Shown piece by piece: positions 15,502 through 23,059 of a stretch of 64,000 nucleotides of DNA (its first letter is position 1; every line of letters begins with the position of its first letter). The position numbers and the translations under genes were made by a program. Source of the stretch: JAHECQ01 sp047638695 (GTDB taxonomy: Bacteria > Actinomycetota > Acidimicrobiia > Acidimicrobiales > SZUA-35); the NCBI GenBank assembly GCA_047638695.1, contig JBLINY010000007.1:1-64000 (forward strand). The letters are read 5' to 3'. Below the pieces are notes generated by a model. The model made no database searches and was not told the DNA's origin. It worked only from the letters and a program-made list of their open reading frames with translations.

Positions 15502-18330
15502 TCAGCTACAACCGCTGGTGTTTCCGCAGTCGGGGCAGGCGTGACAGCTGCCGGCTCGTTGCATGGTGACGCCGCACTGCATACAGAGCGGCGCATCAGG
15601 GTCCGAGACTGCTGCCGGCTTTGCCGGAACGATGGGTGCCCTCTGAGTGGCGGCCTCGGCCTGGATGCGGTTGATGAGCTCATCAGCCGACTCGATCGAC
15701 GGCGGGTCTACGGCAATGTCGCTGCCGTTCACCGTCGGGGTGTCGTCGACGCCTGGCAGCGTCTGCTGGGTGCGTTCACCGGTGGTGAAGATGCCGAGCT
15801 CGGCCCGCTCCTCGTGGCTGAGATAGAGCACAGCCAACTTGCGGAACAGGTAGTCCATGATGGACGTCGAGATCCGGATATCGGGATCGTCGGTCATGCC
15901 AGCTGGCTCGAATCGCATACCGGTGAAAGTCTCGACGTAGGTGCGCAGTGGCACCCCGTACTGGAGACCATGACTGAGCGAGATGGCTAGGGCATCCATG
16001 ATGCCGGCCAAGGTCGAACCCTGCTTCGACACCCGCAGGAAGATCTCGCCCGGGCGACCGTCGTCATACTCGCCGACGGTGACGAAGCCTTTGCAATCAG
16101 CAACGCGGAAGTCGAAGGTACGGCTGCGACGATCGCGGGACAGCTTCTCCCGGACAGGCCGGTAGACAACCTTCTCGACTATCTCGGTGATCGGGGCCGT
16201 GATCGCAGCAGCGGTTGTTACCGCTTTGTCGTCTTCGGCGTTGGCCTTCTTCTCCATGGAGAGCGGCTGCGCCACCTTGCAGTTGTCGCGGTAGATGGCG
16301 ACAGCCTTGACCCCCATCTTCCAGGCGTCGATATGAAGCTGCTCGACATCCTCGACCGATACCTCCTCCGGCATGTTCACCGTTTTGGAGATGGCGCCGG
16401 AGATGAAAGGTTGTACAGCCGCCATCATCTTGACGTGGCCGAGGTAATGAATGGCGTTGTCGCCCATCGAACAGGCGAAGACCGGGATGTGATCGGGATT
16501 GAGCCCGGGGGCCCCAAGGATCGTCTTGTTTTCGTCGATGTATGCGGCGATAGCAGCGACCTGGTCGGCGTCGTAGCCCAGGCGACGAAGGGCCCGAGGC
16601 ACCGACTGGTTGACGATGTTCATCGTGCCGCCGCCAACCAGCTTCTTCATCTTGCACAGGCCGAGGTCGGGCTCGATCCCGGTGGTGTCGCAATCCATCA
16701 ACAGACCAATGGTTCCGGTGGGAGCCAGAACCGATGCTTGGGAGTTGCGGACACCAGTTTCGGGGGCAAGCTCGTTCACTGCATCCCAAGACCGTTGGGC
16801 GGCTCCGAGGAGATCGACCGGAGCCAGCTCCTCGTCGATTTCAGCGGTCGCAGCCTGGTGTTGGGCCAGTACCCGCAGCATGTGTTCTTTGTTCACCTCA
16901 TAGCCAGAGTGAGGGCCCATGCGGGCTGCGGTACGGGCCGAGGTGTAATACGCATGGCCAGTCATCAGTGCGGTGACAGACGCGGCCAGCGCCCTGCCTT
17001 CCTCGGAGTCGTACGGCATACCAAGGTTCATCAGCAGAGCGCCGAGATTGGCATAGCCAATACCCAGCTGACGGAACTGACGGGACGTCTCACCAATGGG
17101 CTCGGTGGGATAGTCGGCCCGCCCAACCAGGATCTCCTGAGCAGTGAATACATGCTCGATGGCGACTTTGAAACCCTCGACATCGAACGAGTCGTCGTCT
17201 TCGAGAAAGGTGAGCAGGTTGAGGCTGGCCAAGTTGCAGGCCGAATTGTCGAGGTGCATGTACTCGCTACACGGATTCGAGCCATTGATCTTGCCGGTGT
17301 TGGCTGCGGTGTGCCACCGGTTGATGGTGGAGTCGTACTGCATCCCGGGATCGGCGCACTCCCACGTGGACTGTGAGAACTGACGCATCAGATCGCGCGC
17401 CTTAACGGTACGGATGATCGAACCGTCGGTGCGGGCGATCAGGTTCCAATCATCGTCGTCGAGAACGGCCTGCATGAACTCGTCGGTGACCCGAACAGAG
17501 TTGTTGGCGTTCTGGTATTGGATCGAGTGGCTGTCGGCCCCATCAAGATCCATATCGAAACCGGCTTCACGCAGCACACGGGCCTTACGTTCTTCGGTGG
17601 CCTTGCACCAGATGAACTCTTCGATGTCGGGATGATCGATATCGAGCATCACCATTTTCGCGGCCCGACGGGTCTTGCCGCCGGACTTGATGGTGCCAGC
17701 CGACGAATCGGCACCCCGCATAAAGCTGACAGGGCCGGACGCAGTGCCCCCACCCTTCAGCATCTCGGCCGATGACCGAATCTTGGAGAGGTTGACACCG
17801 GCGCCGGAACCACCCTTGAAGATGGTTCCTTCCTCGACATACCAGTTGAGGATGGCGTCCATCTTGTCTTCAACCGACAGGATGAAACAGGCCGACGCCT
17901 GCTGCGGCACACCCTTCACCCCGATGTTGAACCAGACCGGCGAGTTGAACGCTGCCTTCTGATGGATGACGAGATGCTTCAACTCGTCGCTGAAGATCGT
18001 GGCTTCATCTTCACTCGTGAAATAGCCGCCCTCACGGCCCCACAAGGTGATGGTGTCGACCACCCGGTCGACGACCTGACGAAGTGAAGTTTCGCGCTCG
18101 GGCAGGCCGAGCGTTCCGCGGAAGTACTTCTGAGCGAGAATGTTGGTGGCGTTTACCGACCAGAAGCTGGGGACCTCGACGCCGAGCTGCTCGAAGGCGA
18201 CCTCTCCGGTCTTCCAATTGGAGATGCGGGCGTCGCGCTGCTCCCATGTGACGGTGTCGTACGGATGGACACCGGCGGTGGTGAAGCGGCGGCGGAGGCC
18301 GATTCCAATCTGCTCGGATGCGAGAGCCAT
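15502..18330 (-). CDS. nrdJ: Adenosylcobalamin-dependent (class II) ribonucleotide reductase
   Basis: A 942-residue NrdJ that reduces ribonucleotides to deoxyribonucleotides using a B12-derived thiyl radical, so it works with or without oxygen. Visible features: NSPVWFNIG and QQASACFILSVEDKMD with the N-terminal active-site cysteine, GGSGAGVNLSKIRSS, the NGSNPCSEYMHLDNSACNL core motif, and LAPTGTIGLLMDCDTTGIEP. The C-terminal tail has a zinc-ribbon/redox motif CMQCGVTMQRAGSCHACPDC. ATG 18330 follows a GGAG-type site. The gene has its own promoter 360 bp upstream with NrdR-like boxes; nrdR itself is at 21224. Confidence 0.95.
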   Translation of the reverse strand: MALASEQIGIGLRRRFTTAGVHPYDTVTWEQRDARISNWKTGEVAFEQLGVEVPSFWSVNATNILAQKYFRGTLGLPERETSLRQVVDRVVDTITLWGREGGYFTSEDEATIFSDELKHLVIHQKAAFNSPVWFNIGVKGVPQQASACFILSVEDKMDAILNWYVEEGTIFKGGSGAGVNLSKIRSSAEMLKGGGTASGPVSFMRGADSSAGTIKSGGKTRRAAKMVMLDIDHPDIEEFIWCKATEERKARVLREAGFDMDLDGADSHSIQYQNANNSVRVTDEFMQAVLDDDDWNLIARTDGSIIRTVKARDLMRQFSQSTWECADPGMQYDSTINRWHTAANTGKINGSNPCSEYMHLDNSACNLASLNLLTFLEDDDSFDVEGFKVAIEHVFTAQEILVGRADYPTEPIGETSRQFRQLGIGYANLGALLMNLGMPYDSEEGRALAASVTALMTGHAYYTSARTAARMGPHSGYEVNKEHMLRVLAQHQAATAEIDEELAPVDLLGAAQRSWDAVNELAPETGVRNSQASVLAPTGTIGLLMDCDTTGIEPDLGLCKMKKLVGGGTMNIVNQSVPRALRRLGYDADQVAAIAAYIDENKTILGAPGLNPDHIPVFACSMGDNAIHYLGHVKMMAAVQPFISGAISKTVNMPEEVSVEDVEQLHIDAWKMGVKAVAIYRDNCKVAQPLSMEKKANAEDDKAVTTAAAITAPITEIVEKVVYRPVREKLSRDRRSRTFDFRVADCKGFVTVGEYDDGRPGEIFLRVSKQGSTLAGIMDALAISLSHGLQYGVPLRTYVETFTGMRFEPAGMTDDPDIRISTSIMDYLFRKLAVLYLSHEERAELGIFTTGERTQQTLPGVDDTPTVNGSDIAVDPPSIESADELINRIQAEAATQRAPIVPAKPAAVSDPDAPLCMQCGVTMQRAGSCHACPDCGNTSGCS

Positions 18331-18639
18331 TAATACTCCTGGATGTTCTTAGTGAGGGATGGTTTGCGGGTAAGTCGAAGTGCTGAAGTACGGCACCTGT
18401 TAGCTGGCAAGAGTCGGTTCTGAAGAGCGGATGACTCTGGTGAGACGGACTCTTGTGGGATGGAGAGCCGCTCACTTATTGGACATTCGACAACCGAACA
18501 GTGGTCGTCCAGCCTGGAAGCCGGTCAAAGGTGTGCGGCGTTCGCCCGGGACCGATCTTGTACTGCGTTCTTCAGGCGATGGTTGGAGGAACAATCCCCC
18601 AAAGGCGAGAAAAGCGCCACGCTCGTCCGCTGGGTGGAA

Positions 18640-18697
18640 CCACTAGATGTTGTGGAAGAGGCTCCGGCGAACGAGTACGACGCACAAGATGTAGCAA
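18640..18697 (-). promoter_or_regulatory. Two NrdR-like boxes upstream of nrdJ
   Basis: Two 16-bp sites, read on the minus strand as CCACAACATCTAGTGG (18640-18655) and TTGCTACATCTTGTGC (18682-18697). Both follow the actinobacterial NrdR pattern around CTACATCTTGTG. Their centres are 42 bp apart, four helical turns, as expected for cooperative NrdR binding. The upstream box overlaps the -10 region. Confidence 0.65.
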
Positions 18698-18728
18698 GTA
18701 TACAACATCGTAATTACAACGATGTCAA
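18697..18728 (-). promoter_or_regulatory. nrdJ promoter, sigma-70 type
   Basis: On the minus strand, TTGACA (18723-18728) is followed after 17 bp by TTGTAT (18700-18705); a TATACT sits 3 bp further on. The spacer contains a perfect 7-bp inverted repeat (ATCGTTGTAATTACGAT region, 18704-18725). A start near 18692 gives a leader of about 360 nt in which no riboswitch could be identified by eye. Confidence 0.6.
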
Positions 18729-18823
18729 TCTGTCAGAAGTGCTGCTACTGAACCGGTTTTTTTACGATTGCCGACTCCCAAATTGTCATGAACGAGCCCA
18801 AAAGGGAGCGCTTCGCGTGCGGC

Positions 18824-18953
18824 GGCGTGATTGGTTCGGAGGAGCAGAGTAGGGCGATGATCGACACAGGAAGCGGCCGGAACCGCATGTATGTGTCGAA
18901 TCTCCCCAGGGCGCCCACGGTGCCCGCCATTCTGCTTCTCCGAACCAATCGCC
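18824..18953 (+). ncRNA. Unidentified long hairpin RNA or palindromic element
   Basis: Bases 18824-18848 pair with 18931-18953 over 23 pairs, with a 2-nt bulge (18828-18829) and one G-U pair that is intact only on the plus strand. Inside, 18859-18868 pair with 18892-18902 (TCGACACA/TGTGTCGA core), 18852-18856 can pair with 18912-18916, and GCGG/CCGC closes a small apical loop at 18873-18886. It lies between the nrdJ promoter and the RibD-like gene. No match to SRP RNA, 6S RNA, 5S rRNA or FMN riboswitch motifs was seen. The rest of the 18331-19130 gap holds no credible gene. Confidence 0.4.
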
Positions 18954-19130
18954 AACCCAACGGGTTGGACCGACGGGGGTCACCCTAGAGACCTCACCCT
19001 GTGGATCGAAAGGGGCGTTAGTTGTGGAAATCTGGGGATAGACCAAGGAATTCCTGTGGAGTCCGGCGGTATATCTGTGCAGTGCAGATCATCGACCCTC
19101 ACGGCAGCCGGCTTGCTACTGTGCGTGAGC

Positions 19131-19880
19131 GTGATCACGACGATCCATCCAACGTCAGGCACAGCAATTGAACCGAGCACCGCCATAGCGGCCGAGCACC
19201 GCCCCGCTGGCACCGATCGGCCCTGGATCTGCACCAACATGATCAGCTCGCTCGACGGAGCGACGGCAGTCGACGGATTGTCCGGTGGTCTCGGGGCTCC
19301 CGCCGACCTCGACGTCTTCTTGTCACTACGCGGCATCGCCGACGCCGTTCTGGTCGGGTCGACCACGGCTAAGACCGAGCACTACAAGCCACCGATGCCA
19401 AGCGATGCCGTCGTCGACATGCGCAGACGGCGGAATCAAGCCGACCGCCCCGTCATCGTCGTGATCACCCAGCGTCTCAGCATCACACCGGACGCTCCCC
19501 TGTTCTCTGACCCCAGCTATCGGCCGGTCCTGGTGACCAGCTCCGATGCCTCGCCGCCCCACGCTGGTGCACTCGAATCGGTAGCTGATGTCGTGCGAAC
19601 TGGTCCCGGTGACGTCGATCTCGGTATTGCCCTGCGAGAACTCCGCCAGCGAGGCCTAGCGGTGGCCCTCCTCGAAGGAGGGCCGACCTTAAACGGCGCA
19701 TTTATCGCCGCAGACCTCATCGACGAATGGAACCTCACCACCTCGCCCGTGCTCGTCGGTGGCCCGTCAGATCGTCCGGCCCGCAGTGCAGAGGTTGGAA
19801 TCCCTCACCCGTTCAACCTCGACCGGATCTGGACCGGCGATGAGCTGCTCTTTTCCCGGTGGCTCCGAACTAAGCGCTAG
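19131..19880 (+). CDS. RibD C-terminal domain (dihydrofolate-reductase-like) protein
   Basis: About 249 residues. The core ICTNMISSLDGATAVDG, followed by LSGGLGAPADLDVFLSLRG, ADAVLVGSTTAKTEHYKPP and VALLEGGPTLNGAFI, is the pyrimidine reductase domain of riboflavin synthesis (RibD_C). No deaminase domain is attached, so it may be a stand-alone reductase or an unrelated NADPH-dependent reductase of the same fold. GTG 19131 (VITTIHPTSG) is chosen because homologues begin with a short M-I-x-x-L-x-P stretch; GTG 19125 is possible. The stop sits inside a 15-bp repeat. Confidence 0.75.
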   Translation: MITTIHPTSGTAIEPSTAIAAEHRPAGTDRPWICTNMISSLDGATAVDGLSGGLGAPADLDVFLSLRGIADAVLVGSTTAKTEHYKPPMPSDAVVDMRRRRNQADRPVIVVITQRLSITPDAPLFSDPSYRPVLVTSSDASPPHAGALESVADVVRTGPGDVDLGIALRELRQRGLAVALLEGGPTLNGAFIAADLIDEWNLTTSPVLVGGPSDRPARSAEVGIPHPFNLDRIWTGDELLFSRWLRTKR

Positions 19881-19918
19881 GGAGAAGAGCGTTAGGGAGA
19901 AGAGCGTTAGGCAGAAGA
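19874..19918. repeat. Three 15-bp tandem copies carrying stop codons
   Basis: Units at 19874, 19889 and 19904 share GCGTTAGGGAGAAGA. On the minus strand the repeat multiplies the last codons of the transglycosylase gene together with its stop, giving three in-frame stops 15 nt apart (TAA, TAA, TAG). The plus-strand RibD-like stop also lies in the first unit. Confidence 0.85.
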
Positions 19919-21184
19919 GCGCTGCGCAGCAGAACCAGCGGACCGAGAGTCGGGACCAGCCTCGAGTCCAACGACACCGAGATAGCCGTCAGCAAACGAC
20001 ATCACCGAAATCCCGTAGGGCACCGAACGGTTGTATCCCAGCAACACTCGTTGGAAGTTCGCCGGATCTCCAAGGCCACCAGTCGTTCCGCACAGGTGAT
20101 GTGCTGCGGCGAGGGCAGCATCGTAGAGATTGTGCGGGTCCGCTTCGCCATCACCGTTGGCATCACTGCCGTAGCGAGCCCAACTGCCAGGGATGAACTG
20201 CATAGGGCCTACGGCCCGATCCCACACGATGTCGCCGTCATACTCGCCGCCATCAGTGTCAGAGATGGCTTGCCATGGGTCGCCATCGAGTACCGGACCC
20301 AGAATTTCACCCGATGTTCGGCCGTCGGCCCCCACCGTATTCCCGCCATAGGTTCCGTGATAGCTCTCCACCCGTCCAATCCCGGCAAGGTGATCCCAGC
20401 GAACTCCACACGACGGTCGGTCTTCAGCCATGATCAGCTCGGCTCTGTAGTAAGCATCGAGCACTACGACTGGGAACTCGACACCCTTCACTCGGGCACC
20501 CAGCAAGGCCAGCTCGAACGCCGGCTCGTACTCGTCGACCAGTATTTGTGCCTCGGATTGCTCCAACTGGGCCGCCTCCATGGATGTGGTTAGAGCTGAA
20601 ATCTCGATCGTCAGTTCATCGAGTTCTGTCGACAACTCGTCCACCCCGATCTTCGCAGCGTCGCGTCGAGCGAGCGCCCCGTCTCGGACGTGGGTGAGAA
20701 GACGGCCAACGTGATCTGACATGGTTTCTGCCGGATCGACATCGCCTTCGAGGCGAAGCGCGCCCAGGTCAACATCCTCGAATTCGAGGAACGTATCGAC
20801 GGCGAAGACTCCTAGGTCGCGGTCGGCAGCCTCGAGCAACGCGTCAGCGGTCCCAAGATCAGACCGCCTGTCGCGCAAATCAGCCTGCAGTAGCCGTTGC
20901 TGGACCTGCAGCGACCCGATGGCCGCGAATGAACGAACAGACCGAGACCTTGCGTCGTTGAGTTCGGCTCGTGCTGCCGACAATCGTTCGCCCACGATCC
21001 CAATGCCTTGGAGGTCCACGTCCACCTGGGCCGCGATATCCGGGTGGATGCGGGTGGGATCGGGGAGCAATTCCGCAAGTTCGAGAATTTCCGAACGGCC
21101 AACCGCTTCAGCAGGCTCGATCGGCAGAACGGTCGCGCCGAATAACAGCGTGAGCAGAGCAAACAGAGGTGACAGTCTGGCCAC
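19907..21184 (-). CDS. Secreted lytic transglycosylase with N-terminal coiled coil
   Basis: A 425-residue exported murein hydrolase. Residues 1-27 form a signal peptide ending PAEA. Residues 55-225 are heptad-rich and predicted to be coiled coil. From about 255 the protein is an MltB-type SLT domain: HLAGIGRVESYHGTYGG with the catalytic glutamate, GPMQFIPGSWARYGSD, ADPHNLYDAALAAAHHLC and LLGYNRSVPYG. The coiled-coil plus lytic domain layout resembles actinobacterial cell-wall remodelling enzymes. It is 39 bp downstream of nrdR and may share its transcript. Confidence 0.85.
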   Translation of the reverse strand: MARLSPLFALLTLLFGATVLPIEPAEAVGRSEILELAELLPDPTRIHPDIAAQVDVDLQGIGIVGERLSAARAELNDARSRSVRSFAAIGSLQVQQRLLQADLRDRRSDLGTADALLEAADRDLGVFAVDTFLEFEDVDLGALRLEGDVDPAETMSDHVGRLLTHVRDGALARRDAAKIGVDELSTELDELTIEISALTTSMEAAQLEQSEAQILVDEYEPAFELALLGARVKGVEFPVVVLDAYYRAELIMAEDRPSCGVRWDHLAGIGRVESYHGTYGGNTVGADGRTSGEILGPVLDGDPWQAISDTDGGEYDGDIVWDRAVGPMQFIPGSWARYGSDANGDGEADPHNLYDAALAAAHHLCGTTGGLGDPANFQRVLLGYNRSVPYGISVMSFADGYLGVVGLEAGPDSRSAGSAAQRSSA

Positions 21185-21223
21185 ATGTTCTCATCGGCAC
21201 GCCACGCCTCACATCAAGTGCTG

Positions 21224-21694
21224 TCAGGGGGTGACGGGCGTTGGAGTGTCGCGCTTGATGAGCGAGAGTTCCTTCTCGAAGTCACTCACGTCGGAGAACC
21301 CCTTGTAGACACTGGCGAAACGCAGTGCGGCGACGTGATCGAGCACCCGCAGGCGGTCGAGGACCGCCAAACCGACCCACTCCGACGCCACTTCGGCACC
21401 GGTCAAACGGGCGTCGTCCTCAACACCAAGCGCCAGCTCCTCGAAGTCGCTCGGCCCAATGGGCCTGCCCTTCGAAGCCGACGCCAAGCCGCGAACAATG
21501 TTCTCGCGACAGAAAGGCACCCGAACTCCCGACCTCTTCACCACGCAGAGACGGACTTCTTCGACTCGTTCAAAGGTTGTAAACCGATGGTCGCACCCTG
21601 AGCACACTCGGCGTCGACGAATAGCGACACCTTCCTCGGCTGCGCGAGAGTCGACAACACGGGTGTCATCGAGCGAACAAGCCGGGCACTGCAT
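21224..21694 (-). CDS. nrdR: Transcriptional repressor NrdR
   Basis: A 156-residue ATP/dATP-sensing repressor of ribonucleotide reductase genes. The N-terminal zinc ribbon uses Cys3, Cys6 (MQCPACSLDDTRVVDSR) and the CSGCDHRFTTFERVE pair. An ATP-cone follows (VVKRSGVRVPFCRENIVRGL to the C-terminal RFASVYKGFSDVSDFEKEL). Length is usual. It lies downstream of the ChiZ-like gene, the same order as in Mycobacterium tuberculosis, and its likely targets are the boxes upstream of nrdJ 3 kb away. Confidence 0.95.
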   Translation of the reverse strand: MQCPACSLDDTRVVDSRAAEEGVAIRRRRVCSGCDHRFTTFERVEEVRLCVVKRSGVRVPFCRENIVRGLASASKGRPIGPSDFEELALGVEDDARLTGAEVASEWVGLAVLDRLRVLDHVAALRFASVYKGFSDVSDFEKELSLIKRDTPTPVTP

Positions 21695-21745
21695 GCCCTA
21701 AAACTACCCCTGGTTGACCCAACACAGGGCACCGACGGGAATCTG

Positions 21746-22225
21746 CTACATGAGTTCTGCAGGGATAACCAAGCGCTGCCCGACCTGAAGTGATGAGCCT
21801 CCATTGCGCTCGGCAAGAAGGTCGACGACCGGCCGCGGGTCGGCGTCAGGGGCGAGGCTGGTTGCCAGCCCCCACAACGTGTCGCCCGGCTGCACGATGT
21901 AGAGGCTCTCGCCCTGCCCGGGTTGGCCGAGCATGTGCTCGCCAGCGGATCCCTGGTTCGCAGCGGAGTACGCCAGAGCGTTTTGTTCGGCCGCATGCCG
22001 CTCAAGGCCTTCCCAGCTTGAGGCTGGCGGCGTTCCCTGGGCAACCCGCAACACAACGATAGCCATCACGATGACGGCGCAAATCACGATCAGTAGCGCT
22101 GGCCCCGAACGAGGACTCACGGTGGCTTCGGCGCTGCCACCCTCGATCAGACGCAGCTGCCGGCCGAGGTCAACCCGAGGAGGAGGGGTGAGGGCGGTGA
22201 GTTCAGGGTGGAGAAGGGCAACCAT
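21746..22225 (-). CDS. LysM membrane protein, ChiZ/DivS-like SOS division inhibitor
   Basis: A 159-residue protein. One transmembrane helix (ALLIVICAVIVMAIVVLRVA) follows a cytosolic N-terminus. After a linker there is a C-terminal LysM domain (LYIVQPGDTLWGLATSL to LQVGQRLVIP). ATG 22225 is fixed by an upstream GAGGAAA. ChiZ of M. tuberculosis and DivS/YneA-type proteins share this layout, are LexA controlled and halt division during DNA damage. The next gene is nrdR and four LexA boxes lie upstream, so assignment by context is good. Confidence 0.8.
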   Translation of the reverse strand: MVALLHPELTALTPPPRVDLGRQLRLIEGGSAEATVSPRSGPALLIVICAVIVMAIVVLRVAQGTPPASSWEGLERHAAEQNALAYSAANQGSAGEHMLGQPGQGESLYIVQPGDTLWGLATSLAPDADPRPVVDLLAERNGGSSLQVGQRLVIPAELM

Positions 22226-22256
22226 GTGTTCAGTTTCCTCATGGGGTCTGACAGTC

Positions 22257-22347
22257 GAGACGAAACGGGACTGGCGAGACGAAACGGGACTGGCGAGACG
22301 AACGGGACTGGCGAGACGAACGGGACTGGCGAGACGAACGGGACTGG
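22257..22347. repeat. Five tandem 18/19-bp copies in the chiZ-like leader
   Basis: Units GAGACGAAACGGGACTGGC (twice, 19 bp) then GAGACGAACGGGACTGGC (three times, 18 bp, last one short). They lie between the LexA boxes and the start codon of the LysM gene, so they would be in its 5' untranslated region, about 30 nt from the ATG. Confidence 0.9.
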
Positions 22348-22447
22348 AATGTGGCTTCAGTGGTGCGGCCCGGTCGGTGCCCACGTCGCCTTACGACGAG
22401 GGCACCAGAACCGGATTTGCTTGCCCGATCTGCCCGATCTGCCCGAT

Positions 22448-22538
22448 CGGAACACCTGTTCGCTGCCCCGAACGGGTGTTCGATTACCCTACCTCGAACA
22501 CCCGTTCGACGTCAACGAAAAATCGAACAATTGTTCGT
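22448..22538. promoter_or_regulatory. Cluster of four LexA (SOS) boxes
   Basis: Sites follow the actinobacterial TCGAAC-N4-GTTCGA pattern: CGGAACACCTGTTCGC (22448-22463), CCGAACGGGTGTTCGA (22468-22483), TCGAACACCCGTTCGA (22494-22509, perfect) and TCGAACAATTGTTCGT (22523-22538). They lie upstream of the minus-strand ChiZ-like gene. The plus-strand YCII gene starts 120 bp away and could also be affected. Confidence 0.85.
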
Positions 22539-22661
22539 AACCGCTAGCGATGGGAAGAAATCCCGGTAAGGCTGTCGATCGCCGCCGTCACCGTTCGACG
22601 CCAGAGCAACAACAACCACCAGCGAGACGGCAACATCGTCTCCAGCCGGAAGGAAATCACG

Positions 22662-23036
22662 ATGAAATATGCCTGCCTGATCTATAGCGACGAGAGCGAC
22701 GCGACTGCCAACCCCGAATTCGGCAGCAAAGAGATGGAGCCGATCATGGCCGGCTACATGGCCTTCGGCGCCGAGGTCGGCGACAAGATCGTTGCCGGCG
22801 AAGCCTTGCTACCAACGGCCATGGCCACCTCAGTGCGCGTAGCCAACGGCGAGATCGTTGCGACCGATGGCCCCTTCGCTGAGACCAAGGAACACTTGGG
22901 AGGCTTCTACGTCATCGACGCCGCCGACCTGGACGAAGCCATCGCCATCGCCGCCAAGATCCCCCACGCCGCACTCGGCGTGATTGAAGTCCGACCGGTG
23001 GTCGAATTCGACGACGCCGGCAACGTGGCGGGCTGA
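22662..23036 (+). CDS. YCII/DGPF-domain protein
   Basis: A 124-residue protein of the YCII-related (DGPF) family: MKYACLIYSDES at the start and the family motif ATDGPFAETKEHLGGFYVI. A GGAAGGAAA ribosome binding site precedes ATG 22662. Such proteins are ferredoxin-fold and commonly paired with ECF42 sigma factors, exactly as here with the next gene 23 bp downstream. The biochemical role is not established. Confidence 0.88.
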   Translation: MKYACLIYSDESDATANPEFGSKEMEPIMAGYMAFGAEVGDKIVAGEALLPTAMATSVRVANGEIVATDGPFAETKEHLGGFYVIDAADLDEAIAIAAKIPHAALGVIEVRPVVEFDDAGNVAG

Positions 23037-23059
23037 TACCGCCGTTCAGAAGCGAGCCT

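Noticed and set aside
16333..17376. 347-codon open frame antisense to nrdJ
   Set aside because: High-GC shadow frame opposite a fully conserved gene; no family-like sequence or ribosome binding site.
18331..18690. Cobalamin riboswitch in the nrdJ leader
   Set aside because: A CCACTG-like stretch exists but the surrounding B12-box helices could not be found; not supported by eye.
18995..19070. DnaA boxes or an origin-like region (TGTGGATC, TGTGGAAA, TGTGGAGT)
   Set aside because: Only partial matches to TGTGGATAA, few in number, and no dnaA, dnaN or AT-rich unwinding region nearby.
22257..22347. Possible CRISPR array from the five-copy repeat (also 29361-29480 and 41306-41391)
   Set aside because: The copies are directly adjacent with no unique spacers, units are 18-30 bp, and no cas genes are present.
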